DNA of 21,240 nt from Alphaproteobacteria bacterium (GTDB lineage Bacteria > Pseudomonadota > Alphaproteobacteria > UBA7887), in assembly GCA_028289725.1 (NCBI GenBank), contig JANQOH010000022.1:1-21240 (forward strand). Direction: 5' to 3'. Under the pieces are notes generated by a model. The model saw only the letters and a program-made list of their open reading frames with translations, searched no databases and had not been told where the DNA came from. A program made the position numbers and the translations under genes. Below, piece by piece: positions 7,203 to 15,799 of the stretch. How positions within the stretch are numbered: the first letter of the stretch is position 1; every line of letters starts with the position of its first letter.

Positions 7203-7359
7203 CGACGACACACACCTAGGCAAAGCCTACCGGCCCTGAGGATGGCATTCTCGAAGGGGTGCGGCGGGCGAACCGTCCAAGCCAGCCACCGATCGCCTCC
7301 GCGGCTTATGGCAGCCAGCCAGGACACCTTCAGAGATTTGAAAGTGAACGAGGTCTGGC

Positions 7360-9504
7360 ATGTCATTTCCCAGAAAATTTTGGTTTGGAGTACAGATTTT
7401 ACTTTTCGCGACCCTGCCGGCATTGAGTGCGGCGCAAGAGAGTGAGCCAACCGAGTCCGAAGAAACGGAGTCAGAAAGCAGCGCCAATACGTCGATGATG
7501 CGACTCGACAAGATCTCGGTGACCGCGACGCGCAACCCGATCAAAGCCATCGAATATCCGGGAATGGTGACGGTCATTGGACAAGAAGCGATCAAGCTCC
7601 AACAGCCGTCCACGCCGGACGATATTCTTAAGTTCGTCCCAAACGTCGAGTTTACAGGGGGACCGAGGCGGACCGGCGAAACACCGAGCATTCGTGGCTT
7701 CGACGGCCCGGACGTCATCCTGATTTTCGATGGCGCCCGGCAGAATTTCGGATCTGCGCACGACGGGCGTTTCTTTATCGACCCGACGCTATTGAAAGAA
7801 GTTGAAGTGCTGCGCGGACCCGCTTCATCGCTCTATGGCAGCGGCGGCACAGGCGGCGTGATCGAATTCCGAACGATCGACGCAGCCGACCTTTTGGGCC
7901 CGGGTGAAACATTCGGCTTCTCCACAGGCGGCGGCTATCAGTTCGTCAACGAAGAATATCATGGCACCTTTTCCGCGTTTGGGCGCCCGATCGACGGTGT
8001 CGATTTGGTGGGCAGCGTCACGCGGCGAGACTCCGGCACGATCGACCTTGGTGACGGCAACAAGCTGCGCAATTCCGATGACGATATCATTGCCGGTTTC
8101 GCGAAAGGCGGCTTCGAACTCGGCGATTTCCATCGCATCGAGACATCGTTCATCACCTTTAACAATGATGCGCGTGAACCCAACAATGGCCAGGGGCTCG
8201 GCGGTGACGACTCGGTGGACAAGGAGATCCGATCGAACACGGTTCAAGTTGGGTACCGTTACACGAACCCCGACAACAATCTTTTGGACGTCGATGCCGT
8301 CGTCTACTACACGGATTTCAAGACGGATGAGCTGCTTCTCGACAATCTTGGCCCAGTCCCGATCGGCGAAGTGCTCAAACGCGACGTCAATACGTTCGGC
8401 TTTCGCGCTGACAACCGATCGCGCATCGACATTTCCGACAGCTTCTTCGCCACTTTCACCTACGGCGGAGAATTCTACGACGACACGCAGGATGGCGCGG
8501 CGGGCTCAGGCGAGCGCGACGGCGTCCCGGACGCCGATGCCACATTCTACGGTCTCTTCGCGCAAGCGGAGTTGAGCATCAATGACGCATTCGGCTTTGT
8601 CCCCGGAGAGTTCATCGTCATCCCCGGCATTCGTTACGACGATTTTGAAACCACCAGTTCCGTTGCCGGTTCCAACAGCGACAGCGAGATTTCACCGCGC
8701 ATCGGTGTGAGCTATTTGCCGACTGAATGGCTGATCGGTTTCGTCAACTACGCACATGCGTTCCGCGCACCGACTTTCGATGAACTCTATTTGACCGGCG
8801 TGCATTTCACGATTCCGATCGGGCCCGGAATCATCAACCGCTTCGTGTCCAACCCAAATTTGACGCCGCAGCGCACGAGAACGCTCGAATATGGCGGCGG
8901 CTTCAATTTTGACGATGTCTTTGAACCCGGCGACGTCATCCAACTCAAGGCGTCGCGGTTCGAAATATGGGGCGAGGACTTCATCGACCTTTCGGTGAAC
9001 CAACCGACGCCATTCGTCGATTGTAACCCTTTCATTCCGGGCAATTGTGACGGAACGACCGTTTCCGCGAACGTGCCACGCGCCGAACTCATCGGTCGCG
9101 AATTGGAAGCGGTTTACGAAGGCTCCCGTTTCTTGGCCAGCTTCGGTTTCTCATCGATCGACGGAGAAAACGAAGATACTGGTGCGAAACTGGGACTCCT
9201 TGCACCGGATCAATTCACGCTGAATACCGCCGTCAAGTTTCCGGAAATCGATTCCATCCTCGGTTGGCGTGCGATTTTCGCGCGAGAATTCGACAAAGTG
9301 AACGATCCGGACGATCGCCGCGACTCCTACAGAGTCTTCGATGTTTATTTCGCATGGCAACCGATTGAAGGCGTTCTCTCAGGTCTCCGCATCGATCTCG
9401 GTGTGGACAACATATTTGACGAAAACTACACGCGCGTCTTTACCGGTGCCGCCGAAGCCGGCCGAAACTTCAAAGCGACCATTGGCTACACGATTAGGTG
9501 GTGA
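7360..9504 (+). CDS. TonB-dependent outer-membrane heme/hemoprotein receptor
   Basis: The 714-residue protein has a signal peptide (1-25), a Glu/Ser-rich stretch (about 27-45), a TonB box (DKISVTATR, 50-58), a plug domain ending near LRGPASSLYGSGGTGGVIEF, and a 22-strand barrel. Heme-receptor hallmarks are visible: FRAP (468-471), NPNL (498-501), a His between them (H482, matching the axial heme ligand of HemR/HmuR/ShuA), and a plug His (H134 in FGSAHDGRF). The protein ends with GYTIRW, so the terminal aromatic is Trp rather than the more usual Phe. A Shine-Dalgarno AGG (7351-7353) supports ATG 7360. hmuT follows directly. The exact ligand (free heme or hemoglobin) cannot be read; it belongs to the hemoglobin/transferrin/lactoferrin receptor group. 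Confidence 0.94.
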   Translation: MSFPRKFWFGVQILLFATLPALSAAQESEPTESEETESESSANTSMMRLDKISVTATRNPIKAIEYPGMVTVIGQEAIKLQQPSTPDDILKFVPNVEFTGGPRRTGETPSIRGFDGPDVILIFDGARQNFGSAHDGRFFIDPTLLKEVEVLRGPASSLYGSGGTGGVIEFRTIDAADLLGPGETFGFSTGGGYQFVNEEYHGTFSAFGRPIDGVDLVGSVTRRDSGTIDLGDGNKLRNSDDDIIAGFAKGGFELGDFHRIETSFITFNNDAREPNNGQGLGGDDSVDKEIRSNTVQVGYRYTNPDNNLLDVDAVVYYTDFKTDELLLDNLGPVPIGEVLKRDVNTFGFRADNRSRIDISDSFFATFTYGGEFYDDTQDGAAGSGERDGVPDADATFYGLFAQAELSINDAFGFVPGEFIVIPGIRYDDFETTSSVAGSNSDSEISPRIGVSYLPTEWLIGFVNYAHAFRAPTFDELYLTGVHFTIPIGPGIINRFVSNPNLTPQRTRTLEYGGGFNFDDVFEPGDVIQLKASRFEIWGEDFIDLSVNQPTPFVDCNPFIPGNCDGTTVSANVPRAELIGRELEAVYEGSRFLASFGFSSIDGENEDTGAKLGLLAPDQFTLNTAVKFPEIDSILGWRAIFAREFDKVNDPDDRRDSYRVFDVYFAWQPIEGVLSGLRIDLGVDNIFDENYTRVFTGAAEAGRNFKATIGYTIRW

Positions 9505-9527
9505 ACCACATGATTGGGGAAAAGGTC

Positions 9528-10454
9528 ATGAAAACTGATCATGCAATGACGACGAAACCTCGAACCAAAGGTCCAAGTTTGATTGCCGCACTCGCGCTCG
9601 CTGGTCTGATCGCAGCGTCGCAATCCTCGATGGCGCACGAGCCGAGCGAAGATAATGTCGGAAAAATCATATCGATTGGCGGCTCGATTACGGAAATCGT
9701 CTATGCGCTCGGCTTTGAGCACCACCTTGTGGCGGTGGATACGACAAGCCTGTATCCGGCGGCGGCGCGCGAATTGCCCAACGTTGGTTACATGCGCCAG
9801 TTGGCCGCCGAACCCATAATTGCGCTCGACCCGTCGCTTATTCTTGCCGTTGAGGACTCGGGACCGCCGACCGTACTCGACCAGCTAGAGTCCGCGGGCG
9901 CCAGTATCGTCATGGTGCCCGACGAGCCGACATTGGATGGCGTACGCCAGAAGATCACAATGGTCGCTGCGGCCCTCGGTGCGGAGTCGGAGGGCGCGGC
10001 ATTGGCCGCGGAGACCGATGACGCGTTAACGCGCCTTTCCGAACGCATTGCCACGATTGAAGAGCGGCCCTCTGTCCTTTTTCTTCTGTCCGTGGGCAGC
10101 GGTTCGCCGCTTGCCGCGGGACGCGAGACTTCGGCCGCGAACATCGTGGAACTGGCGGGCGGCCGCAATGCGATAGATGAATTCGAGAACTACAAACCGA
10201 TTGCGCCTGAAGCGGTGGTCGCGGCGGCGCCGGACGTGATCTTGGTGACCGATCGGACGCTCGGCGCACTAGGCGGTCAAGATACTTTGTTGGCCCGCCC
10301 GGAAATCGCAAACACGCCGGCCGGTCAGAATCAGCGCGTCGTCGTAATGGACGGATTGCTGCTGCTTGGATTCGGAGCGCGCACGCCGGACGCGCTTCGT
10401 TCGCTTGCCGAAGCTTTGCATCCGGGTTTGTCATTAGCTGAACGCGAAAACTGA
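9528..10454 (+). CDS. hmuT: Periplasmic heme-binding protein HmuT
   Basis: This 308-residue class III solute-binding protein carries heme from the outer-membrane receptor to the HmuUV importer. A long N-region plus signal peptide (about 1-37, ending SSMA-H) precedes the first lobe, which starts ISIGGSITEIVYALG. NVGYMRQLAAEPI contains Y88, matching the heme-ligating Tyr of ShuT, PhuT and HmuT. The family segments GRETSAANIVELAGGRNA and APEAVVAAAPDVILV follow. The ATG at 9528 is chosen because GGGGA (9516-9520) is seven bases upstream; in-frame starts at 9498 and 9510 would overlap or abut the receptor stop. It is separated from hmuU by 11 bases. Confidence 0.93.
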   Translation: MKTDHAMTTKPRTKGPSLIAALALAGLIAASQSSMAHEPSEDNVGKIISIGGSITEIVYALGFEHHLVAVDTTSLYPAAARELPNVGYMRQLAAEPIIALDPSLILAVEDSGPPTVLDQLESAGASIVMVPDEPTLDGVRQKITMVAAALGAESEGAALAAETDDALTRLSERIATIEERPSVLFLLSVGSGSPLAAGRETSAANIVELAGGRNAIDEFENYKPIAPEAVVAAAPDVILVTDRTLGALGGQDTLLARPEIANTPAGQNQRVVVMDGLLLLGFGARTPDALRSLAEALHPGLSLAEREN

Positions 10455-10465
10455 TCGACATTTGA

Positions 10466-11551
10466 ATGGCTGTTGTCAGCGACATCGTCGCGCTCTCCGA
10501 TCGGCATCGACAGAAGACAGCGCTCGCCGTCGGGGCGTTGGCGGGCGGACTAGCGATAGCTTTTTTTGCCGCAGTCGGTCATGGCGCGGTCGCAATCGCG
10601 CCAGCTCAGGTTCTCGGCATCCTGGCCGGAGAGTTCGGTATTGAGTTGGGTGTCGCTTACGAAGACGTGCAGCGGACCGTGCTGCTTTCCATTCGCTTGC
10701 CGCGGGTCTGCCTTGGGATCATTTCAGGCGCGGCGCTCGCCATCGCCGGCGCTGCGCTTCAAGGTCTGTTTCGAAACCCGCTTGCTGACCCGGGTCTCAT
10801 CGGCGTGTCGACCGGCGCCGCACTGGCCGCCGCGGCGACGATCGTGTTGGGCACGCCGCTTCTTCTGGCGGTACCGGCATTCTTGTCCGGCTACGTATTG
10901 CCGGTGAACGCCTTTGCGGGCGGTCTGCTGACCACGTTCATCGTCTATCGCATCGCGAGCAATGACGGCCGAACGGAAGTCACCACCATGCTTCTCGCCG
11001 GTGTTGCGATGAATGCGATTGCGGCCGCTGGTATCGGATTGCTCGTCTTCATGAGCGATGATCAGCAATTGCGCGATCTCGAATATTGGCTGCTCGGCAG
11101 CCTTGGCGGGGTCACATGGGAGCGCTTGTTGCCGGCCGTACCCTTGGTCATCGCCCCGACGCTCGCTCTGCTTTTCGCTTCGCGCCAACTCGACGCACTT
11201 TTGCTTGGCGAGACCGAAGCCATGCATCTCGGGTTTCGTGTCGAAACGCTCAAACGAACGATCATCGTCTTGGCGGCTTTGGCGGTTGGTGCATCAGTCG
11301 CGCTTACCGGCGTGATTGCTTTTGTCGGTCTGCTCGTCCCTCACCTGGTTCGGCTCATGATCGGTCCTGGACATCGGACCTTACTGCCGGCTTCGATCAT
11401 CCTCGGCGCGACACTCTTGCTCGTCGCCGACTTGGTTGCGCGGACCATCGTGCTGCCCGCTGAGTTGCCGATCGGCATTTTGACGAGTTGCCTCGGTGGC
11501 CCGTTCTTCATTTGGTTGCTGACGCGCCGCCGGCATATGGGAATGTGGTAG
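10466..11551 (+). CDS. hmuU: Heme ABC transporter permease HmuU (FecCD family)
   Basis: The 361-residue integral membrane protein belongs to the FecCD/BtuC permease family, which forms a homodimeric channel with about ten helices per subunit. Diagnostic stretches are IRLPRVCLGIISGAALAIAG, ALQGLFRNPLADPGLIGVST near residues 95-114, LEYWLLGSLGGVTWE, and GVIAFVGLLVPHLVRLMIG near 280-298, which includes the ATPase-coupling region. Length is normal. It sits between the heme-binding protein and the ATPase; its TAG stop shares one base with the GTG start of hmuV, implying coupled translation and matched stoichiometry. Substrate assignment as heme rests on the operon rather than on the permease itself. 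Confidence 0.93.
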   Translation: MAVVSDIVALSDRHRQKTALAVGALAGGLAIAFFAAVGHGAVAIAPAQVLGILAGEFGIELGVAYEDVQRTVLLSIRLPRVCLGIISGAALAIAGAALQGLFRNPLADPGLIGVSTGAALAAAATIVLGTPLLLAVPAFLSGYVLPVNAFAGGLLTTFIVYRIASNDGRTEVTTMLLAGVAMNAIAAAGIGLLVFMSDDQQLRDLEYWLLGSLGGVTWERLLPAVPLVIAPTLALLFASRQLDALLLGETEAMHLGFRVETLKRTIIVLAALAVGASVALTGVIAFVGLLVPHLVRLMIGPGHRTLLPASIILGATLLLVADLVARTIVLPAELPIGILTSCLGGPFFIWLLTRRRHMGMW

Positions 11552-12342
11552 TGCTCGCATGTAGAGACATCGAGCTTACGCTCGGCGGCAACGATATATT
11601 GCGCGGCCTGTCCGTCACCGTCGAACCGGGCGAATGCGTCGCCGTTATCGGGCCCAACGGCGCCGGTAAATCGACCTTGTTTCACGTGCTCTCGGGCGCG
11701 CTGAAGCCCGACCTCGGAGACGTCGGACTGGATGACCGGCGATTGCAGAATTGGTCCAAAAGAGAACTCGCCTGCCGCCGCGCCGTCCTTCCGCAGGCAT
11801 CGTTGCTTTCCTTCCCGTTTCGCGTAATTGACGTCGTTCTGCTCGGCCGAAGTCCACACGCCGGTCGGACCAAGCGCAGCGATGACGTGCGCATTGCGGA
11901 GGCGGTCCTGCTCGAAACCGACCTCGTCCATCTCGCCGACCGGCTCTACACGACATTATCGGGCGGCGAACGACAGCGCGTACATTTGGCGCGCGTGCTC
12001 GCACAAATATGGCGGTTGGGCCAATCTTTAAGCGACGATGCGGCGTCTTATTTGCTGCTTGATGAGCCGACCAACAATCTCGACCTTGCTCATCAACATG
12101 CGCTTATGGCGACGGCGCGGCGGTTTGCAACGGCCGGGAACGGTGTTTTGACGATTTTGCACGATCCCAATATCGCTGCGACCTATGCCGATCGCCTGTA
12201 TGTGCTGGATCAAGGGCGCGTCGTCGGCGAAGGCGTGCCGGAAACGGTGCTCACAAAAGAGATGTTTGAATCGACGTTCGGGATACCCGTCACAGTTATG
12301 CGGCACCCGACGCACGATCGGCCGGTGATGGTGCCGGCCTAA
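11551..12342 (+). CDS. hmuV: Heme ABC transporter ATPase HmuV
   Basis: This 263-residue cytoplasmic ATPase powers heme import with HmuU. Motifs in order: Walker A GPNGAGKST (34-42), Q-loop Q82, signature LSGGERQRV (136-144), Walker B YLLLDEPTNNLD (167-178) and the switch His H204 in ILHDPN, where relatives often read HDLN. The start is GTG at 11551, overlapping the hmuU stop by one base (TAGTG); an upstream ATG at 11488 would overlap hmuU by 64 bases and add residues unlike the family. A short insertion (IWRLGQSLSDDAAS) before Walker B is typical of HmuV proteins. The heme monooxygenase gene follows after 29 bases. Confidence 0.94.
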   Translation: MLACRDIELTLGGNDILRGLSVTVEPGECVAVIGPNGAGKSTLFHVLSGALKPDLGDVGLDDRRLQNWSKRELACRRAVLPQASLLSFPFRVIDVVLLGRSPHAGRTKRSDDVRIAEAVLLETDLVHLADRLYTTLSGGERQRVHLARVLAQIWRLGQSLSDDAASYLLLDEPTNNLDLAHQHALMATARRFATAGNGVLTILHDPNIAATYADRLYVLDQGRVVGEGVPETVLTKEMFESTFGIPVTVMRHPTHDRPVMVPA

Positions 12343-12371
12343 CCATTCCATTGAGATCGCAGGAGGATCCG

Positions 12372-12683
12372 ATGTTTATTGCCATGAACCGTTTTCAAGT
12401 GAAGCACGGCCACGAGGATGAATTCGAGCAGGTTTGGAAGAACCGCGACACGCATCTGAACAAATCGCCTGGATTCGTTGAATTTCACCTGCTGCGCGGC
12501 CCCGATGCGGATACCTTCACCTTGTATTCGTCTCACACGATTTGGGCGACGCGGGATGACTTCGAGGCCTGGACCAAGTCCGACGCGTTCCGCGACGCGC
12601 ACAAGAATGCCGGAAACAACAAGCACATGTATCTCGAAGGTCCCCATTTCGAAGGCTTCGACGTGGTTCAGCACATGCGGTGA
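12372..12683 (+). CDS. IsdG-family heme-degrading monooxygenase (ABM fold)
   Basis: The 103-residue protein belongs to the antibiotic-biosynthesis-monooxygenase fold used by IsdG/IsdI and the rhizobial HmuQ/HmuD enzymes. The catalytic triad aligns almost number for number with IsdG: N6 in FIAMNRF, W67 in FEAW and H77 in FRDAH, the last being the expected proximal heme ligand. It would open imported heme in the cytoplasm and release iron. A perfect AGGAGG (12361-12366) stands five bases before the ATG at 12372, the strongest ribosome-binding site in the locus. It ends the heme operon, 29 bases after hmuV; hairpins follow. No HemS/ChuS-type gene is present, so this is the only heme-breaking candidate in the window. 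Confidence 0.9.
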   Translation: MFIAMNRFQVKHGHEDEFEQVWKNRDTHLNKSPGFVEFHLLRGPDADTFTLYSSHTIWATRDDFEAWTKSDAFRDAHKNAGNNKHMYLEGPHFEGFDVVQHMR

Positions 12684-12694
12684 AGTCCGATATC

Positions 12695-12788
12695 GTCCCG
12701 TAGCGGGGACCCGCAAGCGACAACGCGCTGCGGTCGCGCAGGCGGATCGATGCCCTTGATCCAACACCGGGCGGGCCGTAGCCCGCCC
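12695..12788 (+). terminator. Two GC-rich hairpins after the heme operon
   Basis: A first small stem pairs GTCCC (12695-12699) with GGGAC (12706-12710). A stronger one, GGGCGGGCCGTAGCCCGCCC (12769-12788), has a perfect eight-base stem and a CGTA loop. No T-tract follows either, so they may act as a Rho-independent-like stop, an mRNA 3'-end stabiliser or a small palindromic repeat. Confidence 0.45.
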
Positions 12789-12801
12789 AATGCTGCCACG
12801 G

Positions 12802-13110
12802 CTAGGAACTGAGGATTGCGCCGTCATTTAGGGCGATCGCGACGGTCGTGTCGGAAAGCACCGCGGTGTTGTCCGCAGGAGCATTGAGGACCGGGAAGTT
12901 GGTCAGCGTTGGACTGCCATTGCTCGAATGCTGAAGGTTGATGAACCCGCCGCGTCCACCACGCGCTCGTGGTTTCCGGTGGCTTGCTCGTTAAGGGAAC
13001 CTCGGCGCGTTCGGGAGAAACGAACGTTTTGCTTCCGTCTGTTGCCATAAGTCGGAAATGATCTATGGCGTCTGCCGCTAAAATCGCGGCGACGCGTTCT
13101 CGGTTTTCAG
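12802..13110 (-). pseudogene. Decayed coding sequence with an adenylate-cyclase-like fragment
   Basis: On the minus strand, 13034-13102 translates as RERVAAILAADAIDHFRLM followed by ATDG, which closely resembles the conserved opening of many alphaproteobacterial class III adenylate/guanylate cyclases (RRLAAILAADVVGYSRLM). The frame is open from 13279 to 12824, but no cyclase catalytic domain follows. In another minus frame, 12802-12945 reads 47 residues of protein-like sequence (FINLQHSSNGSPTL onward) to a stop, and a third frame looks coding-like around 13090-13210. Coding-like pieces in all three frames suggest an old, frameshifted remnant of one or more genes. The cyclase match is short and could be chance. 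Confidence 0.45.
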
Positions 13111-13643
13111 CTTCAGTCGAATCGCGTATTCCGCCGCCGGTCCCGCGCCACCTCCATTGGAGCGAAAGGCATCCAGCGAGATAGGAACTGAGGCTACGTC
13201 TGCAATGCGGCCTCGCCAGCAGCCGTTTCCAGCCAGTTAAAGAGGGACCCAAAGTCTGATTCTGGCTAGCGGTCGACATGGCCGCTGTCCTGGATTTTGG
13301 TCCGGATTACCGTCAAAGGCGGACGTGCTGGCGCGAGATCGCCCGAACGGCCGATTTCGGCCGGTCTTGCGGGATGGCAGACCTATACCCAAGGCCCTGC
13401 CTCGTTCCGCCCCCTTAGCCAGAATCGGGTGTTCGATGTGATGGCGCTTTATGAAGCGTCGGTTCAATTGATCTGATGATCCGATCAGATCCAGTTATGC
13501 CCGTCGAACGTAGAGTTTAGGAAAAGCCATGCCGGCCAATATGTGAGGCATCGACACTGAATTTTCGCGGCATGAGTTAACGCGGGTCGCATGTTGTCAG
13601 GCGATCGAAATTGCTGGGGATCGCTTGAGAGGGGTAGTCGCAC

Positions 13644-14801
13644 GTGTCTTCGAATTCAGCATCGCGATGGCGCCGATTGTGCGCCGCTTTTTTTACATTT
13701 GTCGTCACCAACCTTTGGAGTACCGGAACAGTTTACGCCCAAGACGCCGAATGGTTGCGCCTCAACACAGCGGGCTTACAAGCGCTAAGAACCGGGGATT
13801 TCGGCACGGCGATCGACACACTGACGCAAGCCATCAAGCGCGCTGAATCGTTGAATGGTCACGAAAAAGAACTGTCGGCGAGCTTAAACAATATCGGTGC
13901 GGCTTATCAGAGCCTCGGCGACTTCTCGCAGGCAAGCGCATATTTGACGCGCGCCCTGGAACTGAGACTCGATGAATATGGCCCAAGGCACCGCTACACC
14001 GCGCAAAGCCACAATAATTTGGGTCGTCTCATGGAGCTGAAAGGCGCGACGGCCAAAGCGGAGGAACACTACAAGTTCGCTCTCGTGTCCTACCGGTTTC
14101 TGTTCGGCAACCGACACCCGCATGTCGCGGCGACGCTGAACAATTTGGGATCCCTCTATTTGGGCATAGGCTCGATCGGTCTTGCCGAGATCGCCCTCAC
14201 CGAAGCGATCGACATCTATGAGGCGACGGTGGGCGCACGGCACCCCGCCATCGCCCCGGCGATCGGTAATTTTGCCGGCCTCCTGTACCAAACCGGTCGT
14301 TACGACGAGGCGGAGAAGATCTATTGGCGGGTCGTTGAGTTGTACAAAACGGCGCCGCAATCCGATCCCGCACGGGCCGCGATGGCATACAACAATCTCG
14401 GCGTTATCCTTAAGTCGAAATGTCGGTTCCGCGAGGCCGCGGCCCTCTTTGCGCGCGCGCTCGATACCCTTCCCGAATCCGCGGACGGCCGGGACCCCCG
14501 CCGGGCGTCGCTCCTCTACAATTTGGCACGCTTGACCGAACGGGAGGGCCGGTACGCGGACGCGTTAGAGGGGTACGCCCATGCACTCGACGCGTACGAC
14601 AAACTGGAGTACCCGAATGCGGAAGAACTATTCAGTTTGCTGAACGACTATGCGGAGCTCCTGCAAGAGACCGGAGACGACGCACAGGCGAAGGTGCTGA
14701 AAGAGAAGTCTGAGTCGGTTCGACAAAGCGCGGGGATCGCACCGCAAAACCGCGCTGAGGCTGAGCAAGACGCTGCGTGCGGCGATAATGAGGCGGCATG
14801 A
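13644..14801 (+). CDS. Secreted tetratricopeptide-repeat protein
   Basis: The 385-residue protein has a signal peptide (about 1-32, ending VYAQ-D) and then about seven or eight TPR units across residues 38-345, of the kinesin-light-chain-like type in which LNNLG starts a helix and HP closes a unit (RHPHVAATLNNLGSLYLGIG, RHPAIAPAI). TPR proteins are scaffolds for protein contacts; no catalytic domain is visible. The GTG start at 13644 is supported by GAGAGGGG nine bases upstream and by the signal peptide. A polar tail with one late Cys follows the repeats. It stands alone between the decayed region and a convergent esterase; about 240 bases after it show no feature. Partner and role are unknown. 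Confidence 0.82.
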   Translation: MSSNSASRWRRLCAAFFTFVVTNLWSTGTVYAQDAEWLRLNTAGLQALRTGDFGTAIDTLTQAIKRAESLNGHEKELSASLNNIGAAYQSLGDFSQASAYLTRALELRLDEYGPRHRYTAQSHNNLGRLMELKGATAKAEEHYKFALVSYRFLFGNRHPHVAATLNNLGSLYLGIGSIGLAEIALTEAIDIYEATVGARHPAIAPAIGNFAGLLYQTGRYDEAEKIYWRVVELYKTAPQSDPARAAMAYNNLGVILKSKCRFREAAALFARALDTLPESADGRDPRRASLLYNLARLTEREGRYADALEGYAHALDAYDKLEYPNAEELFSLLNDYAELLQETGDDAQAKVLKEKSESVRQSAGIAPQNRAEAEQDAACGDNEAA

Positions 14802-15043
14802 AGGAACACGCTATCCATGGAACGTCGCGGCTTTTGCATTAACCGACCGATGCGCCGTCCACAGGGTCGCTCCAAGTCATCGTTCGCCCTCACGGCGTTT
14901 CGGGCCGCGTGACCAAGATCGAAATCCTAACGGTCACACTTTCCCGATGACCGGGTAGGCCCTACAAGCGGTCCTGCAGAATCGGCTCCTGGTTCGGCAA
15001 AATCTAGCCAGAAACCGACCAACGGCTTGCGGGACAATAGTGC

Positions 15044-15799
15044 TCAAGGAGCAACGCTGCCGTCATTGGGCGGGCCGATCTTCGAAAGGAAAGCGAGCAT
15101 GGATTGGGTGAGCGCCGGCCACTCTGCGTGGGCGTCGTCTGTCTCGCACATAAGGGTGTCCGCGCCGGGCGCGCAACCGGCGAATGAGCGGCAACCGTCG
15201 GACCGGGGCGGCCCCAAATCCGGCTGGCATTGATGGCAGGCAGCCCACCATGCCGCAGTCTCTTGTCCAAACCCGGGAAACAACTCATCTCGCTTGGAGT
15301 GAATGATCATGATTGGGCGGGGAGCGGGACATTCATAGCCCTTAAGGTCCTGTCCGCGGATCCCGGCAGCGCTGACGACCGACCCCGCCGCCACGAACGA
15401 TGCCGGCGCGATCAATCGCAAACCTGCGGCCACGCTGCCGCCGTCCGAGTGGCCAAGGTCGAAAATGCGCGACGGGTCGGTGCACCAAAGCGCTGTAACC
15501 AGGCGGTGAGCGCTAGCGAGGCGATCGAGGTTCGATGGCGTCATTGGGATATGGCCGACATAGGCGATGACGAAACCATTTAGGGTCGCAAGCATTGTCA
15601 GATCGTCGGCGAAGCGTTCCGATCCTTTCGGACCGAAACCCGCCGGCGCATAGACCATGATCAAAGGATGTTGCCGCGTCGCGACGTAGTTCGCGGGCGC
15701 CCGGACCGCGATCGTGAGTCCTTGGTCCTCGATTATGTGAGCCCCGGGCTCGCCCCGCGCGGTCACACAGACGGCGGACTTTTCGGTTGGGCCGTACAT
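15044..15799 (-). CDS. LpqC/PHB-depolymerase-like esterase, probably missing its N-terminus
   Basis: The 251-residue frame encodes an alpha/beta hydrolase of the LpqC / feruloyl-esterase / poly(3-hydroxybutyrate) depolymerase type. The catalytic triad is visible: S118 in FDLGHSDGG, D171 in HSKRDELF and H224 in DDAHAEWP, where relatives often have GHTWPG. Several Cys in the C-terminal part (C189, C191, C203, C209, C218) suggest disulfides and export. Members normally start with a signal peptide; here the first residues (MYGPTEKSAV) are not one. The start codon is read off the same CATG as the opposite-strand oxidase fragment, and the minus frame stays open without a start until a stop near 15884. 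A 5' truncation by rearrangement is the simplest view. Confidence 0.72.
   Translation of the reverse strand: MYGPTEKSAVCVTARGEPGAHIIEDQGLTIAVRAPANYVATRQHPLIMVYAPAGFGPKGSERFADDLTMLATLNGFVIAYVGHIPMTPSNLDRLASAHRLVTALWCTDPSRIFDLGHSDGGSVAAGLRLIAPASFVAAGSVVSAAGIRGQDLKGYECPAPRPIMIIHSKRDELFPGFGQETAAWWAACHQCQPDLGPPRSDGCRSFAGCAPGADTLMCETDDAHAEWPALTQSMLAFLSKIGPPNDGSVAP

Larger units (their letters stand above)
12684..13643. other. Gene-poor gap of about 1 kb between the heme operon and the TPR gene
   Basis: Apart from the hairpins and the decayed coding pieces, no intact gene is supported here. The part from 13280 to 13500 has no recognisable product on either strand; the last 140 bases are more AT-rich and probably hold the promoter of the TPR gene. 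No transposase, integrase or terminal inverted repeat was seen. Confidence 0.6.

Noticed and set aside
7217..7229. TAGGC-AAA-GCCTA hairpin between hemP and the receptor gene
   Set aside because: A five-base stem with a three-base loop is too weak to call a terminator or an operator.
12824..13279. 151-residue minus-strand frame as a real gene
   Set aside because: Only a stretch of about 25 residues looks like a known family; the rest is Arg/Trp-rich and the other two frames look equally coding-like, so it is treated as a remnant.
13280..13500. Possible dispersed alphaproteobacterial repeat or transposase remnant
   Set aside because: A plus-strand peptide with LPSKADV faintly recalls spurious repeat-derived proteins, but no terminal repeats or transposase motif is visible and the resemblance is too weak to call.
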